Below, in pieces: positions 1 through 5,380 of a stretch of DNA of 7,099 nucleotides. How positions within the stretch are numbered: the stretch's first letter is position 1; every line of letters starts with the position of its first letter. This stretch comes from Candidatus Bathyarchaeota archaeon (lineage in GTDB: Archaea; Thermoproteota; Bathyarchaeia; TCS64; B23), in assembly GCA_029259285.1 (NCBI GenBank), contig JAPDJB010000002.1, forward strand, positions 1 to 7,099, in the 5' to 3' direction. Under the pieces are notes generated by a model. That model searched no databases, was not told the origin of the DNA, and worked only from the letters and a program-made list of their open reading frames with translations. The position numbers were made by a program, and so were the translations under genes.

Positions 1-464
1 AGAATCCTGATGGATCTCCTCGCGGATCTATAGAGCCTCCTAGTCTCCTCCAGGGATGCCTCCCCGACGCTGACGATCCTAAGCAGGGGAGGCCTCTCCT
101 CAACTCTGCCGCCCTTGAGATAGATCTCCTCAGCTAGAGGCAGAAGCTCATCGGCGTATCCCTCCAGGGTTTCAAGCCTACGCCTCATCTCATCCCTCGC
201 CTCGGCGATGAGGGTTGAAACCACATCTCTAGGCGGCATGGGGGAGTACATCGCAGGCCTTCCAGGCTTTATGCGTATCAACCCCCTCTTAGCCAGCTCC
301 TCTAGGACGCCGTATATCCTCACCCTCGGAACTCCACTGGCTCGGCTGAGGATTGAGGCCTTCGTCTCGCCGAGGTATAGCAGATTGGCGAGGGCTGAGG
401 CCTGATAGTCGTTAAGGCCCATATCCATCAGGAGCATCTTAACCCTTCTGATGAGACTCTCCAC
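1..464 (-). CDS. TrmB-family transcriptional regulator, 3' end cut by the window edge
   Basis: This is a DNA-binding regulator of the archaeal TrmB family, whose members often sense sugars or other metabolites and control transport or metabolic genes. About 154 residues are visible and the C-terminus lies beyond base 1. Residues about 14-73 form a winged helix-turn-helix: GLNDYQASALANLLYLGET, then RASGVPRVRIYGVLEELAKR as the recognition segment, then RGLIRIKPGRPAMY as the wing. Residues about 76-112 are charged and helical, like the family's coiled-coil dimer linker. The visible end (PPLLRIVSVGEASLEETRRL and on) resembles the start of the TrmB C-terminal effector domain. I chose the GTG at 464 because a CTTTAAT box lies about 27 nt upstream, which suits a leaderless message; ATG codons at 437, 428 and 422 are alternatives. 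It is divergent from the sugar epimerase gene, so it may control that run, but this is inference. The ligand cannot be told from this fragment. Confidence 0.85.
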   Translation of the reverse strand, partial: MESLIRRVKMLLMDMGLNDYQASALANLLYLGETKASILSRASGVPRVRIYGVLEELAKRGLIRIKPGRPAMYSPMPPRDVVSTLIAEARDEMRRRLETLEGYADELLPLAEEIYLKGGRVEERPPLLRIVSVGEASLEETRRLYRSARRSIRI

Positions 465-486
465 AATCGCTGAATGGTTCGTAGAG

Positions 487-496
487 CTATTAAAGG
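487..496. promoter_or_regulatory. TATA-like element shared by two divergent genes
   Basis: The sequence CTATTAAAGG reads CCTTTAATAG on the minus strand, matching the CTTTAA boxes seen before other genes here. Its centre is about 27 nt from the GTG at 464 on the minus strand and about 27 nt from the ATG at 518 on the plus strand. That is the usual archaeal TATA-to-start distance for leaderless transcripts in both directions. No clear purine-rich BRE flanks it, so the promoter call is moderate. The minus-strand reading is the better match. Confidence 0.5.
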
Positions 497-517
497 TGGA
501 GGTAGAAAAACCAGGGG

Positions 518-1462
518 ATGAGGATAGCCGTCACAGGTGGAGCTGGATACATAGGCTCAACGCTGATGAGGAGACTCGTAGAGGGAGGCTACACGGCGAT
601 CTCCATAGACAACCTCACCAGGGGGGATTACACCCCACTCCGAGGCTTGGAGGGATCGATGGAGCTTCTAGTCGGCGATATAAGAGACCTCAATCTATTA
701 ATGGGGGTCTTCCAGGACGTGGACGCCATCATCCATTTGGCTGCTATACCTGGATTGAAGGCCTGCGATGAGAACCCAGAGGAGGCGATCTCCGTCAACG
801 TCTATGGAACAAACCAGGTGTTGAGAGCCATCGTAGAGGCAGGTGTAAAGCGCATAATCTTCGCCTCCAGCGCCGCAGTCTATGGGGCGCCGAGATATCT
901 ACCCGTCGACGAGGAGCATCCACTGAAGCCCCTAAACCTATACGGAGTGACGAAGATGGCGGGGGAGAGGCTGGTGGAGGCCTACCATGAGAACTATGGT
1001 CTCGATGTCACCATCCTACGCTTCGGCAATGTCTATGGCGTCGGCCTCTACACCAGGTGGGATACGGTGATCCCAAAGTTCGTCAGGCAGGGTCTGAGGG
1101 GTGAACCCTTAACCATCTATGGCGACGGCCATAGCAGCAGGGATTTCGTCCATGTGGAGGATGTCGTCGAGGCCGTAATCCTCGCCTTGAGGCATGGGGG
1201 AGGCTTCGAGACCTATAATATAGGCGGAGAACCCATGGAGGTTGGAGAGATCGCCGAGATCGTCTGCGAGGAGGTGGAGGCGGCTACTGGGCGGAGGGTT
1301 GAGGTGACCCATCTACCACCGAGGATTGGGGAGACGAAGCGTATAGAGTATGACATCACCAGGATAAGGGAGCATCTCAACTATAGGCCCAGGTGGGGCG
1401 TCAGGAGGGGTGTTAGACAGCTCATCGACTACGCCCTAAAGGGTGGAGCCTTTGAAGCCTAA
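518..1462 (+). CDS. NAD-dependent sugar epimerase/dehydratase (UDP-glucose 4-epimerase-like, extended SDR)
   Basis: This is a cytoplasmic extended short-chain dehydrogenase/reductase acting on a nucleotide-activated sugar, most like UDP-glucose/UDP-galactose 4-epimerases. The 314 residues match the usual length of about 310-330. The N-terminal Rossmann fold carries TGGAGYIGS (residues 6-14) and the acidic NAD-binding Asp31 in SIDNL. Asp54 lies in VGDIRD, and HLAA is at 73-76. The catalytic centre is Ser117/Ser118 in FASSAAVYG and Tyr142/Lys146 in LYGVTK. RFGNVYG (168-174) and DGHSSRDFVHVEDV (203-216) belong to the sugar-nucleotide half. The ATG at 518 begins directly with the Rossmann strand (MRIAVTGG). 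A GGTGGAGGT stretch at 495-503 is rather far for a ribosome site, so a leaderless message is also possible. The gene overlaps the glycosyltransferase that follows. The exact substrate (glucose, N-acetylglucosamine or uronate forms, or a dTDP-sugar) cannot be decided from sequence alone. Confidence 0.9.
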   Translation: MRIAVTGGAGYIGSTLMRRLVEGGYTAISIDNLTRGDYTPLRGLEGSMELLVGDIRDLNLLMGVFQDVDAIIHLAAIPGLKACDENPEEAISVNVYGTNQVLRAIVEAGVKRIIFASSAAVYGAPRYLPVDEEHPLKPLNLYGVTKMAGERLVEAYHENYGLDVTILRFGNVYGVGLYTRWDTVIPKFVRQGLRGEPLTIYGDGHSSRDFVHVEDVVEAVILALRHGGGFETYNIGGEPMEVGEIAEIVCEEVEAATGRRVEVTHLPPRIGETKRIEYDITRIREHLNYRPRWGVRRGVRQLIDYALKGGAFEA

Positions 1463-2078
1463 GGTGTCCGCGGTCATACCCGCCTATAACGAGGAGGAGA
1501 CCATCGGCGAGGTGGTGGGGAAAACTCTGAGATACGTTGATGAGGTGATAGTCGTCGATGATGGAAGCCTCGATGAGACGGCGGAGAGAGCCTATGAGGC
1601 TGGAGCCAGGGTTGTGAAGCTGGGGGAGAATAGGGGGATCCTCCAGGCGACTGTTAGAGGCTTCAGGGAGGCGGATGGCGAGATCATCGTCACCCTAGAC
1701 GCCGATGGACAGCATAACCCCGACGAGATCCCAAGGCTTCTGGAGCCGATACTGAGAGATGAGGCCGATCTGGTTCTAGGTCGGAGACCTAGATTACCAC
1801 ACCTCAGCGAGCGGATCCTCACATATCTAACAGGGTTAAAGGTGCCGGTTCAAGATGCAAGCACCGGCTTCAGGGCCTTGAGGCGATGGGTTGCCGAGGG
1901 AATGAAGCTTAAGGGGAGCTGCCTCTGCGGCATCCTCATCCTAGAGGCCCATAGAATAGGCGCGAGGATCACGGAGGTTCCAATATCGATTAAGGAGAGG
2001 AGGGGTGAGAGGCATATAAAGACGAGGCATATCAAACAGCTGTTTCACGTCCTTCTACATCTGATAGGGCTTTGGTGA
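1443..2078 (+). CDS. Family-2 glycosyltransferase, dolichyl-phosphate mannose synthase-like
   Basis: This enzyme of the GT-A fold probably moves a sugar from a nucleotide donor to a lipid phosphate carrier or glycan at the inner face of the membrane. Features in order are SAVIPAYNEEETIGEVV (9-25), the nucleotide-binding VVDDGS (37-42), the metal-binding DxD motif in TLDADGQHNPDEI (84-96), VLGRRP (111-116), and the acceptor-side DASTGFRALRR (138-148). A basic tail, KERRGERHIKTRH, comes near residues 184-196. The 211 residues form only the catalytic domain; the C-terminal membrane helices of some relatives are absent. The loop after strand 3 reads ENRGILQAT, lacking the usual NxGKG lysine. GTG at 1443 overlaps the epimerase gene by 20 bp. 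TTG at 1452, just after GGGTGGAG (1441-1448), is an alternative start that would remove three residues. The overlap implies co-transcription and translational coupling with the epimerase. The donor sugar is unknown. Confidence 0.88.
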   Translation: MEPLKPKVSAVIPAYNEEETIGEVVGKTLRYVDEVIVVDDGSLDETAERAYEAGARVVKLGENRGILQATVRGFREADGEIIVTLDADGQHNPDEIPRLLEPILRDEADLVLGRRPRLPHLSERILTYLTGLKVPVQDASTGFRALRRWVAEGMKLKGSCLCGILILEAHRIGARITEVPISIKERRGERHIKTRHIKQLFHVLLHLIGLW

Positions 2079-2090
2079 AAAGGCTTTAAT
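2078..2090 (+). promoter_or_regulatory. BRE/TATA-like promoter for the APS kinase gene
   Basis: The purine-rich stretch AAAAGG (2078-2083) followed by CTTTAAT (2084-2090) has the form of an archaeal BRE plus TATA box. The TATA centre is 27 nt before the ATG at 2114, which fits a leaderless transcript. It lies in the 35-bp gap after the glycosyltransferase stop, so the kinase may be transcribed separately as well as by read-through. Confidence 0.55.
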
Positions 2091-2113
2091 GGACTCTAAG
2101 GGATTTAGGGGTG

Positions 2114-2674
2114 ATGCGGGATAGGGGATTCGTCGTCTGGTTTACGGGTCTCCCAGCCTCTGGGAAGACGACTGTGGCGAGGCTGGTTGAGAGGGAGCTT
2201 AGGCGTAGAGGCCTCAGGGTTGAGGTTCTCGACGGCGATGAGCTGAGGAGGAAGCTGGATCCCGAGATCGGATTCAGCCCTGAGGATAGGATGATCCATA
2301 TTAGGCGTGTCGCCTATGTCAGCCATCTCCTTGCGAGGAATGGAGTCGCAGTCTTGGTCTGCCTCGTCTCACCTTACATCAAGGCGAGGGAGGCTGCGAG
2401 GAACATCATCGGCGAGGACTTCATAGAGGTCTATGTGAAGTGCAGCCTTGAGACCTGCATCGAGAGGGATCCGAAGGGGTTGTATAAACGGGCCTTGAGG
2501 GGGGAGATTCCGAATATGACGGGCATCGGCGACGTCTATGAGGAGCCTCCAAATCCAGATGTTGTGGTGGACACCGAGAACTACACGGCTGAGGAGAATG
2601 CTAGGATGGTTATCTCAAGGCTTGAGGAGCTCGGCTACCTAGACCCTACTCCACAACGATCATCGTCAAAGTAG
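2114..2674 (+). CDS. cysC: Adenylylsulfate (APS) kinase
   Basis: This cytoplasmic kinase phosphorylates adenosine 5'-phosphosulfate with ATP to give PAPS, the sulfate donor for sulfotransferases and, in some organisms, the substrate for sulfate reduction to sulfite. The 186 residues match single-domain CysC. The P-loop is GLPASGKTT (12-20). DGDELRR (40-46), GFSPEDR (53-59) and the IRR of IHIRR (61-65) form the APS site; the family's usual Asn before IRR is His here. LVSPY (84-88) holds the serine position that is phosphorylated in bacterial enzymes. RDPKGLYKRA (118-127), the NMTGI segment (134-138) and YEEP (142-145) are the C-terminal family signatures. ATG at 2114 was chosen from promoter spacing; an in-frame GTG at 2111 adds one residue. 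No ATP sulfurylase or PAPS reductase is visible in the window. Its place after sugar genes suggests PAPS for sulfated glycans (inference). Its 3' end overlaps the opposing RAM gene by 29 bp. Confidence 0.92.
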   Translation: MRDRGFVVWFTGLPASGKTTVARLVERELRRRGLRVEVLDGDELRRKLDPEIGFSPEDRMIHIRRVAYVSHLLARNGVAVLVCLVSPYIKAREAARNIIGEDFIEVYVKCSLETCIERDPKGLYKRALRGEIPNMTGIGDVYEEPPNPDVVVDTENYTAEENARMVISRLEELGYLDPTPQRSSSK

Positions 2675-2888
2675 ACCTGACATTCCTCAGCTTCCTTATC
2701 TTCATCCCTATGATATCCTTCAGCTCATCCATCGTCTCAGCTTCAACCTTCGCGATCATGTCGTAGACCCCATAGAGGCCGTAGACCTCCTTCACCTGTG
2801 GGATCCTCCGTAGGGCCTCGGCCACCTCATGCTCGGCGCCCATCTCGGTGTTGATGAGGACGAATGCCTTCCTCAACCCCAATCTCAC
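2646..2888 (-). CDS. Standalone Lrp/AsnC ligand-binding (RAM) domain protein
   Basis: This is an 80-residue protein consisting only of the Lrp/AsnC effector (RAM) domain, a ferredoxin-like fold that forms dimers or higher rings and usually binds amino acids. The DNA-binding helix-turn-helix of full regulators is absent. The pattern is typical: KAFVLINTEMGAEHEVAEAL, then the VYGLYGVYDMIAKVEAET core (residues about 35-52), the DELKDIIGMKIRKL helix, and the final strand RSTLTMIVVE. The start is probably GTG at 2888; TTG at 2882 is an alternative, and the CTTTAAA box (2908-2914 on this strand) sits 23 nt from the former and 29 nt from the latter. It is divergent from the thiolase across a gap holding a perfect palindrome. 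It could modulate a separate Lrp-type DNA-binding protein or sense a small molecule. A role in acyl-CoA metabolism is only suggested by position. Confidence 0.85.
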   Translation of the reverse strand: MRLGLRKAFVLINTEMGAEHEVAEALRRIPQVKEVYGLYGVYDMIAKVEAETMDELKDIIGMKIRKLRNVRSTLTMIVVE

Positions 2889-2907
2889 AGCCTATCCCTT
2901 ATGGCCA

Positions 2908-2920
2908 TTTAAAGATTTCC
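2908..2920 (-). promoter_or_regulatory. BRE/TATA-like promoter for the RAM-domain gene
   Basis: On the minus strand GGAAAT is followed by CTTTAAA (2914 down to 2908), a good archaeal BRE plus TATA pair. A transcript start 26-27 nt downstream falls near 2884-2885, within a few bases of the two possible start codons, so the message would be leaderless or nearly so. This is the best-matching promoter in the window. Confidence 0.6.
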
Positions 2921-2925
2921 GATGC

Positions 2926-2945
2926 CACTCGACGATCGTCGAGTG
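2926..2945. promoter_or_regulatory. Perfect 20-bp palindrome, candidate operator
   Basis: CACTCGACGATCGTCGAGTG equals its own reverse complement over all 20 bases, and the symmetry ends at the flanking C and A. It lies between two divergent TATA-like boxes, about 11 bp from the RAM-gene box and 15 bp from the thiolase box. A two-fold symmetric site here is what a dimeric repressor or activator would bind, controlling one or both genes. It has no T-run, and neither flanking gene ends nearby, so a terminator is unlikely. The regulator is unknown; a TetR/FadR-like or Lrp-type protein would fit the acyl-CoA context (inference). Confidence 0.65.
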
Positions 2946-2960
2946 ATGCTTCGACACAAC

Positions 2961-2967
2961 CTTTAAC
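2961..2967 (+). promoter_or_regulatory. TATA-like box for the thiolase gene
   Basis: CTTTAAC lies 34 nt (centre to first base) before the thiolase ATG at 2998, predicting a transcript start near 2991 and a leader of about seven bases. ACACAAC just upstream is a weak BRE match. The element matches the CTTTAA core used elsewhere in the window. Confidence 0.5.
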
Positions 2968-2997
2968 TCGGCTAGAAGGGTAGATGAGGCGATTAGG

Positions 2998-4233
2998 ATG
3001 GGGCTTCAGAGGGGTGTGGCCATAATAGGGGCTGGGATGACGAGATTCCACCACAAGATACATGCGGATAAGACCGGTAGAGACCTCTTCGTGGAGGCCG
3101 CCCTCGAGGCCATGGCCTCCGTCGACAATGGCATAGAGCTGGGGGACATCGAGGCCCTCTTCATCGGAAACTTCTCCAGCGACTCCTTCGAACATCAAGG
3201 CCACGTCGCCGCCCTCATGGCGGATTGGCTGGGTCTAACGCCGAGAGCTGCGACAAGGATTGAGGCTGCCTGTGGAAGCTCCGGCGCTGCTCTGAATATC
3301 GGGGTGATGGCGATAGCTTCAGGCCTCTATGATGTGGTGATGGTGGGCGGCGTGGAGAAGATGAGGACGCTGACGACGGAGGAGGTGACGGATGTCCTCG
3401 CCATGGCCTCGGATGAGGTCTATGAGGCCGCTGTTGGCTTCACCTTTCCAGGCCTCTACGCCGCGATGGCGACGGCCCACTTCCATAGATATGGCTCAAC
3501 TTGGGAGCAGCTCTGCGCCGTCTCCATAAAGAATCATCATAATGGGTCGCTGAACCCTAAGGCTCAGTTTCAGGAGGAGGTCATCGACATCGCCCGAAGG
3601 CTGGGTGAGAGGAGGGGGATGACCTTCAGGGATGAGATGGAGTTTCTACGGTCTCCGCTGAACCCCGTTGTGGCCTATCCGCTGAGGCTCTTCGACTGCT
3701 GCCCCATCTCCGATGGGGCGGCCGCCGTCATCATGGCCTCGGAGGAGGCGGCGAGGAGATTCACCGACACTCCAATCTATGTGAGGGGGATCGGGCAGGC
3801 CTCGGATGCCATGGCGCTCCACGACAGGGAGGATTTGACAACCATCAGGGCGACGAGGCTGGCTGCTCAGCAGGCGTATAGGATGGCGGGTCTAGGCCCA
3901 GAGGACATAGATGTGGCGGATGTCCATGACTGTTTCACCATCGCCGAGGTTGTGGCCACCGAGGATCTTGGCTTCTTCCCAAAGGGGGAGGGGGGTAAGG
4001 CTGCGGAGGAGGGTAGAACCTCCCTGGAGGGTGACAAGCCCATCAATCCCGATGGAGGCTTGAAGGCGAAGGGCCACCCCGTCGGGGCGACGGGCGCCGC
4101 CATGGCCTATGAGATGTTCAAACAGCTAAGGGGGGAGGCGGATAAGAGGCAGGTGCCCGATGCGGAGGTGGGTCTCATACACAACGTTGGAGCCTCTGGG
4201 GCGACGGTTGTGGTTCAGATCTATGGGAGGTGA
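2998..4233 (+). CDS. Thiolase of the SCP2 type (acetyl-CoA acetyltransferase/3-ketoacyl-CoA thiolase family)
   Basis: Thiolases cleave 3-ketoacyl-CoA with CoA to give acetyl-CoA and a shorter acyl-CoA, or run backwards to join two acyl-CoAs. The 411 residues cover the full fold. The nucleophile is Cys92 in EAACGSSGAA. The HDCF motif (310-313) marks the SCP2-type branch, in which its cysteine takes over acid/base work. NPDGG is at 350-354 and the catalytic His360 is in KGHPVGATGA. The C-terminal loop reads HNVGASGA (395-402) rather than the CxG of bacterial degradative thiolases. LFDCCPISDGAAAV (231-244) is another family landmark. The stretch at about 197-215, IARRLGERRGMTFRDEMEF, seems longer than in many relatives (from memory). 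The ATG at 2998 follows a CTTTAAC box with a short leader. The stop overlaps the ribosome site of the DUF35 gene, so both are made together. Chain length and direction cannot be told; the neighbours favour acyl-CoA breakdown. Confidence 0.92.
   Translation: MGLQRGVAIIGAGMTRFHHKIHADKTGRDLFVEAALEAMASVDNGIELGDIEALFIGNFSSDSFEHQGHVAALMADWLGLTPRAATRIEAACGSSGAALNIGVMAIASGLYDVVMVGGVEKMRTLTTEEVTDVLAMASDEVYEAAVGFTFPGLYAAMATAHFHRYGSTWEQLCAVSIKNHHNGSLNPKAQFQEEVIDIARRLGERRGMTFRDEMEFLRSPLNPVVAYPLRLFDCCPISDGAAAVIMASEEAARRFTDTPIYVRGIGQASDAMALHDREDLTTIRATRLAAQQAYRMAGLGPEDIDVADVHDCFTIAEVVATEDLGFFPKGEGGKAAEEGRTSLEGDKPINPDGGLKAKGHPVGATGAAMAYEMFKQLRGEADKRQVPDAEVGLIHNVGASGATVVVQIYGR
4226..4233 (+). promoter_or_regulatory. 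Shine-Dalgarno site deciding the GTG start of the DUF35 gene
   Basis: GGAGGTGA, matching the archaeal 16S rRNA tail, ends six bases before the GTG at 4240 and includes the thiolase TGA stop. The ATG at 4238 is out of frame and stops after four codons, so GTG is the start. The overlap with the upstream stop points to coupled translation. Confidence 0.8.
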
Positions 4234-4239
4234 AGAGAT

Positions 4240-4617
4240 GTGTTCACGGTGAAGGATTATAGGGATGCCCTCGCTGAGGGTTATCTCCTGGCCTCTAAGT
4301 GTAGGCGATGCGGCGCTGTCCAGCTTCCACCGAGGCCCATCTGCCCCAAATGTGGCTCAGGCGACCTGGAGGCCTTTAAGGCTCCCAAGCGGGGTAGGGT
4401 GGCCGCCTACACGGTGATCCATGTTCCACCCTCAAGGTTTAAAGGGGAGGAACCCTACGCCGTCGCCATAGTAGAACTCCTCGAAGGAGTCAGAGTATCG
4501 GGTCGAATGCTCGACGTCTCTGAGGCCGATCTGAGGGTTGGATTGGAGGTTGAGGCTGACTTCATAAAATTGGGGGAGGAGCCTCTCCTCTGCTTCAGAC
4601 CCCTCAAACACCCTTAA
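4240..4617 (+). CDS. DUF35 zinc-ribbon/OB-fold acyl-CoA-binding protein, thiolase partner
   Basis: This small protein has an N-terminal helix, a rubredoxin-like zinc ribbon and an OB-fold, the DUF35 arrangement. The zinc ligands are Cys21, Cys24, Cys35 and Cys38 in CRRCG and CPKCGS. The OB-fold follows from about residue 48: RGRVAAYTVIHVPPSRF, then EPYAVAIVELLEGVRVSGRM and a closing strand. The 125 residues are typical. In archaea, DUF35 proteins form a complex with thiolase and HMG-CoA synthase and hold the CoA part of the intermediate; related proteins pair with SCP2-type thiolases and steroid-degradation enzymes. Here it follows the thiolase after six bases, with no HMG-CoA synthase between, so it most likely forms a two-part complex with that thiolase. 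The GTG start is fixed by the GGAGGTGA site. Its last 14 bp overlap the opposing hydratase gene. Confidence 0.9.
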   Translation: MFTVKDYRDALAEGYLLASKCRRCGAVQLPPRPICPKCGSGDLEAFKAPKRGRVAAYTVIHVPPSRFKGEEPYAVAIVELLEGVRVSGRMLDVSEADLRVGLEVEADFIKLGEEPLLCFRPLKHP

Positions 4618-5377
4618 AGCTCGGCGTTCTCTTCTCCTTAAATGCCTTGAAGCCCTCCTTAGAGTCCTCGGTTGCGAAGAGCCTCCCGAAGGCCTCCGCC
4701 TCCTCGTCGAGGCCTACCTCCAGGGATCCTCCTAGGTTGACGAGCCTCTTAGCCTCAGCCATCGCTATTGGAGCTCCAGATGCCAAAGCCTTAGCCAGCT
4801 CTGACACCTCCTCCTCAAGGCGGTCGTGGGGTACCACCTTGTTGACGAGTCCCATCCTATAGGCCTCTTCGGCGTCTATGATCCTCCCCGTCAATATGAG
4901 CTCCATCGCTTTTCCGATGCCTATCAGCCTCACTAGGAGCTGTGTTCCACCCCATCCTGGGATGATGCCCAGCTTGATCTCAGGCTGCCCGAATTTGGCC
5001 TTCTCGGATGCGATCCTTATGTCGCAGGCCGATGCCAATTCGCATCCGCCTCCGAGGGCGTAGCCGTTTATGGCTGCGATCACGGGCTTAGGCATGGAGG
5101 AGATTCTCATCATAGTCTCATGCCCCCTCCTCGATAGCTCCTCAGCCTCTTCAGGGGTCAGCTTCATCAACTCGTCGACGTCTGCTCCAGCTGAGAAGGC
5201 TCTTCCGCTGCCTTTGATGACGACGCATCTCACCTCTGGATCGTCCTCCACCTCGTCGATGATTTCGAAGAGCCTCCTCATCGTCTTGGAGTCTATGGAG
5301 TTCAGCTTGTCCGGCCTGTTTAGGGTGATCCAGCAGACCCCGTCTTTAATCTCAACCAAAATCGGCTCCTCGGACAT
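4604..5377 (-). CDS. Enoyl-CoA hydratase (crotonase family)
   Basis: This cytoplasmic enzyme adds water across the 2,3 double bond of enoyl-CoA to give 3-hydroxyacyl-CoA, the second step of beta-oxidation. The 257 residues match classic crotonases. ITLNRPDKLNSID (17-29) opens the fold. AFSAGADVDEL (60-70) and NGYALGGGCEL (104-114) form the oxyanion hole and CoA pocket. Glu113 (in GGGCEL) and Glu133 (in FGQPEIKLGIIPG) are 20 residues apart, as are the two catalytic glutamates of rat hydratase, so true hydratase activity is likely rather than isomerase-only. GWGGTQ (141-146) and the LTGRIIDAEEAYRMGLVNKV segment are also typical. The gene starts three bases after the dehydrogenase stop, in the same frame, and has its own GAGGTG ribosome site. 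The pair would hand the hydroxyacyl-CoA product directly on. Its tail overlaps the DUF35 gene by 14 bp. Confidence 0.94.
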   Translation of the reverse strand: MSEEPILVEIKDGVCWITLNRPDKLNSIDSKTMRRLFEIIDEVEDDPEVRCVVIKGSGRAFSAGADVDELMKLTPEEAEELSRRGHETMMRISSMPKPVIAAINGYALGGGCELASACDIRIASEKAKFGQPEIKLGIIPGWGGTQLLVRLIGIGKAMELILTGRIIDAEEAYRMGLVNKVVPHDRLEEEVSELAKALASGAPIAMAEAKRLVNLGGSLEVGLDEEAEAFGRLFATEDSKEGFKAFKEKRTPSFKGV

Positions 5378-5380
5378 ATT

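Noticed and set aside
208..405. 65-codon open frame on the plus strand inside the TrmB-like gene
   Set aside because: It lies wholly opposite a reading frame with clear winged-helix similarity, and its own protein has no recognisable pattern.
2656..2666. ACGAT-C-ATCGT inverted repeat at the overlapping 3' ends of the APS kinase and RAM genes, considered as a shared terminator
   Set aside because: The arms are five bases, there is no T-run, and the repeat is coding on both strands.
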